Shown here in pieces: positions 31,607-42,908 of a stretch of 64,000 nucleotides of DNA. Position 1 is the first letter of the stretch. Each line of letters opens with the position of its first letter. The notes under the pieces are model-generated. The model did no database searches and was not told the DNA's origin. It saw only the letters and a list, made by a program, of their open reading frames with translations. This DNA comes from Gautieria morchelliformis (Eukaryota; Basidiomycota; Agaricomycetes; Gomphales; Gomphaceae), in contig WHVA01000133.1 in NCBI GenBank assembly GCA_015179125.1, positions 62,001-126,000 of the forward strand, in the 5' to 3' direction. Made by a program: the position numbers and the translations under genes.

Positions 31607-33773
31607 ATCCAGCCACACCCTTCACCATGAACCGCGTCCGGAGGTTCGTCTTTGACGAGACGTGGGGGCCACAAGCATTGGCGTTGGTGCTTGATGCTGC
31701 TGTTTATTTTAGTCGCCATTTAGCCGGTGTTTTTTCCTGAGCCCACTTCAAGTGTACATGTGCGAACGCATTGTAGGACTCGATATGTCATCAAACTCAA
31801 ACTGTACATCTTCAGTGAAAAACATGACCATGCCAAATACTATATAAGTGACCGTTAACTTAGCTTTGTGTGCAGCGGCGCATAGTTGGAAATATTGTGA
31901 CATTAATACGCACGAGGCATACCCATTCAAGCTCTAGGAAGCAAGCAAATCACAGGGCCCGGGATGAGCTCCATCACCAGCGGACGCGAGATAGTCGCAG
32001 ATCCAGGTTTCCACGTCGGGATCCTGAATTCCACCGCATTGTCCCCTCGAACGTCTTCCGTCGCTGTCTCTATTGCTCACTATCTGCTTCTTTGTCAGGT
32101 AGCGATGCTATGAAAGGCCAGACACAGGTTTTCTGACCGCCGGTGAGACCTAACACTTGATACACCCTTCGCGACCAATTTCTGAGCGTCGTTCCTCACT
32201 TTGCCCTTTATCCATCAATCCTGCAAGCCGCTGGGCCATTCCTATCCGCAAGAGGAAGGACAACTGGTCAAGGGTGCCATGTAGTGATACTGTGTATTCG
32301 AATTCAAAGCAAGTGCTCGGGTACAGACCCGGTAGTTCACTGGTCTACTTACTGGTGCTTTGCAGTATAAGGCAAAATCAATATTTGTAGTCAGGTCATT
32401 CATCAAACACGTTTACATGGCGGTGGTCCCTGAATGCCTTGACCAGCGGGGGCAAATGATAAGTATAAGTATACTAATGAAATCCATGTACGCACCCGAA
32501 ACGAACTACCGAATGCGTGTTCGTCGTCATAGTCTATTATTAATGCTGCACCTTTGCTATTTGTTGGGTTCGTTGCTTTGCTTTCGTCTTTTCCGCTGCC
32601 CGAAACCATTTTTGCCTATCTTCCTTGCCGCTCGCCATTCAGAACTTGATACTTAGACACGACAACCTGATGGCAGGCCTGAGAAACGGAGAGGTGCTGG
32701 AGACAAAATAAAGCGAAAACTGTGATGGTGATTGGGCGTCTTGGGACGTCGATGACGCCATGGACGAATCAGTGTAAGATGGCCGGACTAAGATTTGTCG
32801 AAACACGCTCTGAGTTTCTACAGATGTTATAGTAAGGATCAGGTAGTAGCCATAAAGTGACTATGTTTTCCTCAGTGATGTTTACCGGCAACGCATCAAA
32901 GAACTCATGCGCGACAACCATTGTAAATCGTCGTCTGAATCGAGAAAGTCAGCATGAAATATCATCATCAAGTGAGCCAGCTTACCAGATGACACGGGCC
33001 TATCCCTATGGAAACCCACCAGTAAAATGGGATGTTTTGTGATTCGCGCCATGCAGCAAGCTTCTGAGCTTGTCGTGAACGCATCATAGAACTATTTTCG
33101 ACTAGATGGACACTGGTGATGGCGACCCTTGAGTTAGGCCACATAGATAAGGTCTTAGTTGAGTAAAGAGGAAAAAAAAAGCGTCGATGACTGCGCCTGA
33201 GCTAGCCATTCTCCGCATCGCCCTGTCACTCACTGCTCCACATCCTCGCCTGCGCAAATGAAGATGATGGGGGGGGACTCTGAGCCTCAGCGGCCTTGCC
33301 TAGATAAGGAGATTGTTAGAACGATCCTATGCTATCTTTCATCAAGGAACAGTCTATAATTATCAAGTCGCGTAGTCATCCTGTCAGTGAGTTTGACATC
33401 ACTTATTCCATCATACATTCAGCCCTATCATCATTGAGCTAAAGATTAGCCATATAGGAGTATACTGCATCATTATTGACATCATATTTTGACCCTAACT
33501 CCTAGTACCATCATATTCCCCTGTTATTCACTCCTATTTCCCACTGCTTAAATACTTGGACTATACACACAAATAAAATACGATTTTATGCCCTTTTTCC
33601 TTGCCAGCTTTGAGTCATAAGCTCTCCTGGATTATTCTCATTTCTTCATCACCTTCAGCTTTAGAACCTCGAGTTATAGGCTCAAACTCAAATTCCATTA
33701 CTTATAAAAGCTACCAACACTTAACCTTGCCACTGTTCCTTACCAGCATCTTTTGCATCTAACACTTGTTGCC
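31607..33773. other. Long stretch without a recognised gene
   Basis: Only short frames (at most about 98 residues), with no signature. The last 500 bases are AT-rich with several ATCATAT-like words and could hold the promoter of the gene starting at 33774. Confidence 0.4.
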
Positions 33774-33873
33774 ATGGATTTACTTGATGAAGACATGATG
33801 AATGAGATGGACCAAGGGATGGGGGACCTGACTGAATATTTTCATAGACATAGTCTACATGACTGTGCATCTG

Positions 33874-34039
33874 TGTTGGAGAGCGAGCGACGTCATGGTG
33901 GCGTCACTCATAGTGTCAGGCTGAGACACTGAGGAATGGTTTATAAATTAGTACTGGATGTGCATTAATTGCTCGTGCGGTTGTAACCCGCAGTTGTGCA
34001 TTGTCGTTTTGCTATCAAGCGCATCGCTGTTTTCCTACA
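33874..34039 (+). repeat. TRIM left LTR
   Basis: 166 bases, with TATAAA at 33942. GTGCGGTTG at 33975-33983 lies 33 bases downstream of the TATA start and is the exact complement of the first 9 interior bases. Confidence 0.92.
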
Positions 34040-34048
34040 CAACCGCAC
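34040..34048 (+). promoter_or_regulatory. TRIM self-complementary primer-binding site
   Basis: CAACCGCAC begins at the base after the LTR and is the reverse complement of GTGCGGTTG in the LTR (33975-33983), the predicted RNA 5' end. It is not a tRNA-type TGG site. Confidence 0.6.
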
Positions 34049-34130
34049 AATAACCTTGCCCCATCGAGGCCGAAATCAATACTCTAGCCCCGTCGAGGCC
34101 GAAATCGACATTGAAACCCGCTTACTGAGT

Positions 34131-34426
34131 CGCGCCTAACGAAAGCGCGCTTAGTCGTCGAAGGACACGCCTATTGAAAGCGTGTTAAACCGACCCGGAA
34201 GTCGCACCTACCGAAAGTGCGCCACGCCTACCGAAAGCGTGTACCATTCTCGAGCCTACCGAAAACTCAAGTTTCGTCGAAAGCCACGGCTATTGAAAGC
34301 GTGCTAACCCTCGGAAGTCGCACCTACCGAAAGTGCGCCACGCCTAACGAACCGTTGATTGTAATTGTGCCTACCAAAAGCACATCGATTGCCGGCCTAA
34401 CGAAAGCCACACCTAACAAAAGTGTG
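34131..34426 (+). repeat. Array of about ten hairpins with a shared loop
   Basis: Units have the form stem / CTA(AC, CC or TT)(G or A)AAA / complementary stem. Positions and left stems: 34131 CGCGC; 34165 ACACGC; 34203 CGCAC; 34223 CACGC; 34249 CTCGAG (one mismatch); 34285 CACGG (one mismatch); 34319 CGCAC; 34339 CACGC (right arm lost); 34366 TGTGC; 34394 GGC; 34408 CACAC. Right arms are complementary in each case, for example GCGCG, GCGTGT, GTGCG, GCGTG, GCACA, GCC and GTGTG. A longer unit covering three hairpins has been duplicated (about 34165-34241 and 34285-34357), but the other stems are distinct. Confidence 0.85.
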
Positions 34427-34590
34427 CCCCCCCGCCCCCCTTCTGTTCATTTGCCTTTACTCTCTTGTCGTTGTCTCTTTGCCCGAAGCATGGCAGGGCC
34501 ACTTTACAGATGCTGTAGAAGGGGGATGATGAAGATTTTGCACCCTGAGTTTCAGGAGGTGCTTTAGATTCGACGCTGCTCGAGGAGGTG

Positions 34591-34756
34591 TGTTGGAGAG
34601 CGAGCGACGTCATGGTGGCGTCACTCATAGTGTCAGGCTGAGACACTGAGGAATGGTTTATAAATTAGTACTGGATGTGCATTAATTGCTCGTGCGGTTG
34701 TAACCCGCAGTTGTGCATTGTCGTTTTGCTATCAAGCGCATCGCTGTTTTCCTACA
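34591..34756 (+). repeat. TRIM right LTR
   Basis: 166 bases, the same as the left LTR at every position compared; followed by ATCTG. Confidence 0.92.
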
Positions 34757-36891
34757 ATCTGGCTGTAAGTATATTCTGCAAATAAACATTCATCATACTG
34801 AGGGACTCTAGATTTACCTTCAGGTCTCAATCCTGACCTATGGAAGAATACCACTCTTCCATCTGGCCCAAAGTTCATTGAAGGTATTTAGTATTTTGTT
34901 CTATAGCTATATAATTCTGAATGAGCTATAGAACATCTACTGCAATTGCCATCTTCAGCACGGAAGATTTCAAAGCCACTCTGTCAAAGCATAATATCAA
35001 GTTGGCCTATGGATGATGAGGAAGCATATCGAAAGCTCATCACACCATACACCTTTTATCATTTGCTTTTTGTGAGTAAACTTGAAGATGCGGTAAATGA
35101 AGAGCATAATTCTGGCGAAGTAAGTTCTATTCATATAGTGGTTATAACTACTAATGCATTCTCTTCTGTATAGGAAAATGGAGCAGCACAACAGCTGCAC
35201 CACCATGTATGTTATATATATTACATAATTTTCATGGTATAATCCTTATTTTATAACAGGTACAAGTTTACCCAGATGAAGGAAAAGCCAGCATACATCA
35301 TATTTTCATGGAGGTTGCAGAATCCATGCCAAACATGCAATCTATTGTTGCAAGGGCTAAGGGATATACTGGAGCACTGAGGAAAGTTCGAAAGGTGGGT
35401 TCAGGTGCTCGAGCCCAGGCTATTTGGCTCGGATTACTCAGGCTTGTCATTATCTATATATTAGAATGTCTTTTTTCATATAATTGCTTTTTAGAGTTTC
35501 TGATTCAGACCTAGCCGGTCTGGATAACAAGTTTATTTTGGAGACGGCAGAACAACTTCAAGAGGTCCTTGAGGACAACAAAACCAATACTGAGGCTGTG
35601 ATTCTCATCCAAGGCACCCATTACAGGGTGTGTGCCCCCAAGACTGGTAAAATGCAGTCTGCCATTTTTTGGACAAAGGAATCTGAAGCTGACATTACAC
35701 CAACTTGGGAAAAAGTTGTAAGTTTTTGTTTGACTATATATTTAAATATTATTGAAGAATTGGATTAGTTTGGAGGTGTAATTTACAATGCAGACACTCT
35801 CCAAGAGATCTTCAAGGATGAAGGTACACTTAGTCAGCAGATGGTAGAAGCAACGATGCTTTCAGTCATGTGTGTAATTTTCTTTTTATTATAATTTTTT
35901 TAACAATTTTTTAGAGATAATATAACTGTCCAGCGTGGCCAACGAATGAGTACAGATGGGATGATGGTCAAGGGAATGGGCCTTCAGAGTACAAATGGAA
36001 AGCTCTACACAGGTCAAGTAAGTGCTTATTGAATGGAATTATTTATGAAGTTAATATATTTTAGATCAAACCGCTACCAGAGCCTACTTCAGCCAATCCT
36101 AGGCCGGCAACATTGCAAAAAATCCATGAACGGCAGCAGTTGCGTGAAGAACTGCATAAGAACTGGGGATGTAAGTCAATCCTCAAATTTTCTATTCGAA
36201 GGCTCAATTACAAACAGTCAATCAAGCCATTTGGTATAATCTCATTTTAGGCTTCTTGCCACCCTGGGCTAAGCATCAGCAGGTATTGTATTTTTATTTT
36301 TTTTAATCCTAATTTTTAATCAAAAAACCAGGCACTTAGTGAGATGTACCCGGATCAACTTTTAAATGAACTTGGGACTCCAAACACATCTTCTTTTTGC
36401 ACATATGCATATTGTGCTTCATCACACTTGGATAAGGATGACGGCTATACATGGGGAAGAGTTGTACGACGATCAAACAAGGTATGTATGGTCACATATT
36501 TGGCCTAAGTTATAATGACTTGATTATTTGATTAGGTTCTGAGGAGTGAAAGCAACTTTATATGGGCATCCCACAAGCTTACTGTGGAGATGGAAGAAGG
36601 TGCATTCTGGTTTTGGAATGCAAGTCAAGACTATCATGGAACAAGTATGAATAGAATCGCACTACTTCGCCCAGCTACGTTCAAGAATTTTGTAAAGCAT
36701 GCTCCAGATGATGCACAATGGACACTTGTCCATGTTGTCCCCTATTCGGTGACAATGGCTGCAAGGGCAGAGTCAAGGGCCTAAGACACCTGATGTATTT
36801 TGCTAAGGAGTTGAGGAAATACACATTTCATTGAATTTATTAGGGATGCCCACCGTACCATACTGTACCGTAACCCATAGGGTACAGGTCA

Positions 36892-36920
36892 GCTGATGGC
36901 TACATCCCGTAGCCATCAGC
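36892..36920 (+). repeat. Perfect 12-base-pair hairpin
   Basis: GCTGATGGCTAC, loop ATCCC, GTAGCCATCAGC. Confidence 0.85.
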
Positions 36921-37095
36921 CACACAATCTTGAAGCACTTATGGTTATGGTACGACAAGAAAACAGCCATATATGGCATTTACGGTACATATTTCCAGGC
37001 AGTAAGCATTAGTAGAAAGTATTAGTATACTACAACATCATAAGCTATTTACGAAGAGCAACTACCATAGGACCCTGGGTCGAATAAAATGGCGG

Positions 37096-37125
37096 AAAAA
37101 TAAAATAAAATAAAATAAAATAAAA
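37096..37125 (+). repeat. (TAAAA)n microsatellite
   Basis: Five to six TAAAA units, just before the left boundary of element C. Confidence 0.9.
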
Positions 37126-37141
37126 CACTTAGAGCTGCCTC

Positions 37142-37630
37142 TGTAAGGGCAACCCTGGCTGGTTGTGGAGATCACACTACCACACAACTGACAAGGGGAA
37201 ATCCAAAGTATGTATAAATGAACGGAGTATACAAGACCGGGGATTCTCACCTGACAAGGGGAAATCCAAAGAGAAAAGTCTAAGGACCCCCAATGTCAGC
37301 GAGCCCGTATTATACTACGCTGCACAGCCAGGGACAACACTTGGCACCCGCCATCAACCCTGCATCCCCTGACCTCCCTGACCCTTGATCGACCCTTGAT
37401 GCCACCTATTATGCGAGTCGCTTGATTTCCGACACTGTTCCGGGAGTGGAAGTCGGGAATTGGGGTGGAACTGGCAAGGCGAACAGAACTGGTGGAAGTT
37501 CTCCCAGAAGCGGAATCATTTCCAAAAGCGGAGGCGGAGATGGAATCGGAACCGGAAGTGGAGTCGGAAATGGAGTCGGAACTGGGTGTGGTGTCGGAAC
37601 TGGAAATGGAAAACAGGGTATCCCCTGACA
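37142..37630 (-). repeat. 3' LTR of element C
   Basis: 489 bases; its U3 hexamer region is longer than that of element B, which accounts for most of the length difference (463 against 489). Confidence 0.92.
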
Positions 37631-40600
37631 TCACCCCCCCTCTAGCGTGCTGCGTCCTCGAAGCACAGGACACGAGGGATTGAAATGCCAGCGAGCGGAT
37701 TCGGCGAGGGGCACCGGGATGTGTCCTATAGAACTCACGGAGTTTGTCTGGAGCGGAAACATCTTGCTCCGGGACCCACGAATTCTCCTTGTACCCATAC
37801 CCTTCCCATTTCACGAGGAATTGGAGTCGTCCTCGCACAAACCGGCTGTCCAGGATCCGTTCCACCACATAGTGCTCTTCCCCATCTACAATTTCCGGCG
37901 GAGGTGGCGGATGAGCCTTCCGACCTGGAATTGGGTCCTCAAGCATAGGGAGTAACTTCACCACGTTGAAGACGGGGTGGAGGCGGGACATGGACATCGG
38001 AAGTCGGAGGCGGTATGCATTCCGTCCAACCCTCCGCGTCACTGTGAAGGGCCCAAGGTAGCGGTGGGCAAGCTTCTGCGAAGGGCGTGTGGTGCGGATG
38101 TCACTTGCATCTAGGTACACCTTGTCTCCAACTTGGTACTCCGGGGCAGGAACCCGGCGTTGGTTGTAGTACCTTGCCATGTCATCCTTGGCCTTCGCAA
38201 GGGCCGACTTGGCTTCTGAAAGGGTGGAGTCCATACAGTCTCGGAACTCATTGACTGTCTCGAGTCGGGAGTCAGCCTGGCGTGGTTCGAAGCCCATCCG
38301 CGGGTGTCGTCCGGAGTCAAGCATGAAGGGAGTCTGTTGCGTGGCGGAATGGACATGGTTGTTGTATTAGAATTCCGCCAGCGGAAGTAACTCATCCCAG
38401 TCATCCTGCCTCTCATTGACAAAGAGGCGGAGATATTGCTCCAACTCCTGATTGACCCGTTCCGTCTGTCCGTCACCCTGCGGATGGTACGCTGTGGTGG
38501 TAGCCAGCTTTATGCCGAGCAGGCGGTAGAGCTCCCGAGTCAGTTCCGCGACAAACTGCGGACCTCGGTCGGAAACAACTTGCTTCGGGAGCCCATGTAA
38601 CTTCCAGACATGTGCAAGGAACAGGCGGGCCGCTCCGAGGGCTGTGATCGTCGTGTGCGTCAGAATGAAGTGGGACACCTTGCTTACCGAATCCACGACG
38701 TTCATGATCGCGTCGTAGCCATGAGACTCTGGGAGTTCAACGATGAAGTCAACACTGATGGTGTCCCAGCGGGATTCGGGAATCGGGAGCGGAACAAGTT
38801 CTCCAACGGGCGGATGTCGTTGCGCTTTGGTTCGGAGACAAAGGTCACACGTCTTCACATACTGTCCGATGTAGCGGGACATCTGAGGCCACCAGTAATT
38901 CCGAGCCACTAACTCCAGCATCTTCCACCTGCCAGCATGCCCAGCGACCCGTGTGTCATGGTGCTGGGACACGATGCGACGGCGGAGGTCTGCCCCACCT
39001 GGAACATAGACCTTGCCTCTGAAGTGGAGCAGTCCATCATGTTCCGACCATTCCGCTGTCCGTACAGACCGTGAGTGCCCTTTCCGGAGTTCCTCCACTG
39101 CCTTCACCACCGACTCCTCCTTCTCTCCATTCCGGTACTGCCTCCGGATATCCCGGAGCATTTCCGCTTCCGCCCCAACTGCAGTCACTCCTTCTAGGGC
39201 ACGGATTGCAAAGAGACTTGGGCGGAGCAGTGTCATATCCACGTTGTCTCCACTTCCGCTTCCATGATCCGCATGGCGGGATAGGGCATCGGGCTTGCCC
39301 ATGGTGCGGCCGGGGCGGTGGTGGAGCATGAAGTCAAACCGGGACAGGTGTAGGGACCACCGTGCTTGTCGTCGGTTCAGCTTCTTAGACGTGCGGAAAT
39401 ACTCGAGGTTCTTGTGGTCTGTCCAGATCTCAAAAGGGCATAGAGCACCCTCGAGGAAGTGTCGCCACTCCTCCAGCGCTCGGATGATTGCCAGCATCTC
39501 CTTGTCATGGATCTCATAGTTCCGCTCGACCGGACTAAGGCTCTTAGAGAAGAAGGCAATCGTATGCCACCCCCACCATCTTCCAATGACTGCTGTGACA
39601 AGACCGCTCCGGTAGCTGCGTCGGAAGAATCCGCCTCGACTTGATAAGGGCGAGAGTCGTCCGGAAAGATCAGGACCGGGGCGGAAGTGATCAGCTCCTT
39701 GAGTTTGTCAAAGGAAGCCTGTTCCGGCTCTCCCCACCGCCATCCAACCTCCTTCTTGGTGAGGTCGAAGAGGGCACGGGCGTGGCAGGAGAAGTCCTTG
39801 ATGAACCGCCGGTAGAAATTGACAAACCCAATGAAGGACTGGACCTCCTTCTTGTTTCGCGGCACAGGCCAATCCGATACACCGGAAACTTTGACTGGGT
39901 CCATTTCCACCTTTCCTTCCGACACAATCACCCCAAGATACTCTATCCGCGTCCGCTCAAATTCGCACTTTTCCGGCTTGAGACACAGGTTGTACTCCCG
40001 GAGCCGTTCCAGCACTCTCCGCACGACTTTCCGATGTTCGGACCTTGTTTTTGTGAAGATGAGGATGTCATCGAGGTAGACGCAGACAACCCCTTCTGCT
40101 ATCATGTCACGGAAAATGTCATTCATCATTGTCTGGAACGTGGCGGGACTGTTGGTGAGGCCAAAGAACATGACCTGTGGCTCAAAGAGTCCTCAGTTGG
40201 TGCGGAATGCGGCCTTCCACTCGTCTCCCTCCAGGATCCGGACATTGTTGAAGCCCCAGCGGACATCCAGCTTAGTGAAGTACCTCGCCCCGTGGAGTTG
40301 TGTGATCAGTTCGGAAATGAGTGGAATGGGGTACCGATTCTTGATCGTGATCGCATTCAAGGCCCGGTAATCCTGCACAAGTCTGAGCGAGCCGTCCTTC
40401 TTCTTGATGAAGAACACCGGAGATGCCATGGGTGACTTGGAGGGGCGGATCCTCCCTGTACGGAGGTTTTCCGCAAGGAATGCATCGAGCTCTACCTGCT
40501 CCTTGGGTGACAGCGGGTAGACTTTGCAGTTGGTGGGCTTTGACCCAGGCTCCAACTCGATGGCGTGGTCCCACAGCTTCCGTGGAGGCAGGGTATCAAA

Positions 40601-41556
40601 CGACTCCTTGGAAAAGACGTCCTCGAACTCTCGCAGGTACTCCAGAATTTCCGCCTCTACTCTATCATGCCTCTTGGAGGCTTCAGCAAGGCGTTGCGAA
40701 ATATTTCCGGTGGCGCGGATGTGTTCCGCTTCCGGCGGAAGGTTTACGTACAGCAAGTGCTCCCCTTCCGCCAGAATGTCTTCCGGGCCGAGTCGGACGA
40801 CGTCGGAGTCGGAATCAGAATCGGAATCAGAATCGGAAGTGGGATCCGGTTCAAATTCCGCTTCCGAGTCTTCTTCCGCAAGCAGTGGATGGGGGCCAGA
40901 ACGACACGTCTGTATGAGCCGTTCGGTCTTCCGCTGCTCTTGGCGCTCCTTCCGCACTTCCGACCTGCACATGTGACACTTGGCTGGACATCGACTCATC
41001 AGTACCTTCCAAGTCTGCCAATTGATCTCCGGGTTGTGCTCCTGAAGCCAGGTAAACCCGAGGATGATGTCCTGCTTCCCCAGGCTGGTGACTGCAAAGG
41101 AAGTGCGTTCTGAGTGTCCATCGTAGCGGAGAATTGTGTCTACTATCTCCGTGATGGACCCTGCCTCATTGGGGCTTCCATCCACATTGAACACCGGGAT
41201 TGCACATTGCAACTTCCGCGTGGTCAGCCGGTTCCGTTCCACATAGTCCCGGTCCATAAACTGACCAGTGGCCCCGCAATCGACAAGGGCGGGTCCGGAT
41301 TTGACTTCCGCCGTATCTGTCGTCTGGATCTCCACCTTAATGACTAGTGACTTGGGGCCAGGGGTGGCAGCAACAACATAGCGCTTCGGAAGGCGTCTCT
41401 CCCAAGGGCGGATGCGGGATGGATGGGGTGTCGGTTTTGGTTTTTGTGTGACTTTATCCGGTGGGTCTGTATGAAGTGAGGGAGTGGGGGCTTTTCATTC
41501 TCTACTTCAAGACAGGCAAACCGGTTATGTACAGGCAGCAGGGGCACACATCTCAC
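37296..41556 (-). pseudogene. Element C pol (broken)
   Basis: Same domain order as in element B. Breaks seen: a frameshift near 41440 before the protease; a stop near 40193, where the B codon CAA (after AAFRTN) is TGA; a one-base insertion in a run of Gs near 39570, in RNase H; and a stop near 38370 (LLPLAEF then TAA, where B has CAA). The final frame (38324-37296) still reads the integrase C-terminus and chromodomain and runs on into the LTR. Confidence 0.9.
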
Positions 41557-42722
41557 CCGCTGCGTGTCACAAAATCCGACGCATCTTCCGCTTCCGGTGG
41601 ACCATGTTCCGCATTTTCGGAAATGTCTTCTGCAGTGGGCACTCCGCTTATGTCCGCAAGTGCGAGGAACTCTGGAAGGAGCTCTAGTTTCTCCTCTGTG
41701 GTCATAAGCCGGACATCAAAGGCTTGGGGGCATTCGCAAGCATAGTGGCCTGGTTGTCGACAGCGGAAGCAGGTGATAGTTCCGTGGCCTTTTCCGCGCA
41801 TGCGGTCAACATCCATCGGGGCAGGGCCACTCTTCAAGGGAGGAGGGCTATGGTTCCTAATAGGAGCAGGCGGAGCAAGCATCGGAAATATTTTCCGTGT
41901 GGGAATGAATGCGCTTCCGGGTTTTGGCACAGGTGGAGTAGGACGAGTGGAACTGCGTGTCATGTTCCGGCTCGTCTCCACGAAGCCTCATTTGCCTCCC
42001 TGTTCCAGACACCTTCTGCGCAGCTTGGTACCACCCTTCCGGGTCATCAAAATCCGGAGCTCCATCCCCAAGCAGCGCAACTTGGTTCTGGAGTGTCGGA
42101 TCAAGTCCTCGTCGGAATTTGATGACGATCGTCTTGTCGTCGTCATATTCCGCAAGGTTGATGAGCTCCTGGAAGTGGTCAATGTAGTCATCGAACGGAT
42201 CCTTGGCCTGGTACCAGCTTGTCCCTCGAGCTTCGTAAGGGCTGTGAGCTGCTCGTTTTTCGGGCAGAACTGGTCGGAAAATGTTTTCTCGAAGGCGTCC
42301 CAGTCCGGAAGTAGTTCCCCTTGCCCTTTGCTTCATGTCGGATCACCTTGTTTGCAAAACGGGCTGCGCGGTCCAATTGAAAAAGGACAATGTCCAGTGA
42401 ATCCGAGCCTGGTCGTTCGGAAAGAGGTCTCCGACAATTGCAAAGTAGATGCTGCATGTGTTGAAGAATGCACATCCCTTCTCCCGATCTCCGTCAAAGT
42501 CCGCTGGAGTTGCGGGTTTGACCTTTGCTAACTTCGCGGACTTCTCTCTTCCGCTAGTTCCGCTTTTCCGAAATCTGGATCATCCAGCATTTCATTTCCA
42601 CCACTTTGTGGAATATCTAACTTAGCCAAAATCGCTTGTAAGGCTGTTTCAATCGCGTCGGTCTTCATCCGGTTCCGCGTCAATTCCTCCTCCATATTCC
42701 GAAGACGATCATCCAGATCCAT
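41553..42722 (-). pseudogene. Element C gag (broken)
   Basis: The start MDLDDRLRNMEEEL near 42722 and the end with knuckle CFRCRQPGHYACECP match element B, but frames change several times between 42530 and 41980 through small insertions and deletions. Confidence 0.85.
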
Positions 42723-42908
42723 GTTGGAAGGAGAAATATGGGACGGGATTTCCGGGGTTGGGAGCTCGACGTAAGAAGAGGGGCTGTCGTACGCTGTGTG
42801 TGCGAAGAGGTTGCGATCTCCGAGTCGCTGTCTCCGATTCCGAACGCACCTATGGCGAATGCAACGCGCAGTACGACCGCTGGTCCTCTAGGGGAGAGAC
42901 TTTTCTGC

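Larger units (their letters stand above)
33874..34756 (+). mobile_element. TRIM (miniature LTR retrotransposon) with a hairpin array
   Basis: 883 bases bounded by two 166-base LTRs that are identical by eye, begin TGTTGG and end CTACA. The five-base target duplication is ATCTG (33869-33873 and 34757-34761). The 551-base interior has no coding frame of note. It starts with a primer-binding site complementary to the LTR, contains an array of hairpins, and ends with a purine-rich stretch (GAGGAGGTG) before the second LTR. It must depend on the proteins of another element. Confidence 0.92.
33774..36784 (+). pseudogene. TET/JBP-like 2-oxoglutarate/Fe(II) dioxygenase family gene, interrupted by a TRIM
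   Basis: An intron-rich gene starting MDLLDEDMMNEMDQGMG. Exon 1 is cut after ...HDCAS by the TRIM at 33874-34756. If the element and one target copy are removed, the exon rejoins as CASGYLPSGLNPDLWKN using a GTAAGT donor 3 bases later, so the gene was intact before insertion. Later exons read EEAYRKLITPYTFYHLLF, STDGMMVKGMGLQSTNGKLY, FLPPWAKHQQALSEMYPDQL, SSFCTYAYCASSHLDKDD and FWFWNASQDYHGTSMNRIAL. The H-x-D (SHLDKDD), later His (DYHGT) and Arg (MNR) fit a double-stranded beta-helix dioxygenase. Basidiomycetes carry expanded TET/JBP-like genes linked to KDZ transposons, and the surrounding motifs fit my memory of those. With the element in place translation would stop inside the LTR (frame ...VLESERRHGG...), unless it is spliced out. 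Confidence 0.55.
36785..37141. other. Intergenic stretch with a hairpin and a microsatellite
   Basis: It begins just after the dioxygenase stop. A TAGGGATGCCC-type sequence (about 36840) with several GTACCG/CGGTAC words could be the end of a DNA transposon, but no partner was found. A perfect hairpin (36892-36920) and an AAAAT microsatellite (37096-37125) follow. Confidence 0.4.

Noticed and set aside
34217-34567. A 116-residue open frame in the TRIM interior
   Set aside because: It crosses the hairpin array and a C-run, lacks any motif, and the array structure explains its composition.
37422-37683. Gly-rich open frames antisense to the LTR (GGGDGIGTGSGVGNG)
   Set aside because: They are the antisense reading of the U3 hexamer repeat and recur at every LTR; no start context or function.
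38370-40195. RIP-like mutation in element C (CAA to TAA or TGA stops)
   Set aside because: Only two such codons were compared by eye and one involves two substitutions; a proper dinucleotide analysis is needed before claiming it.
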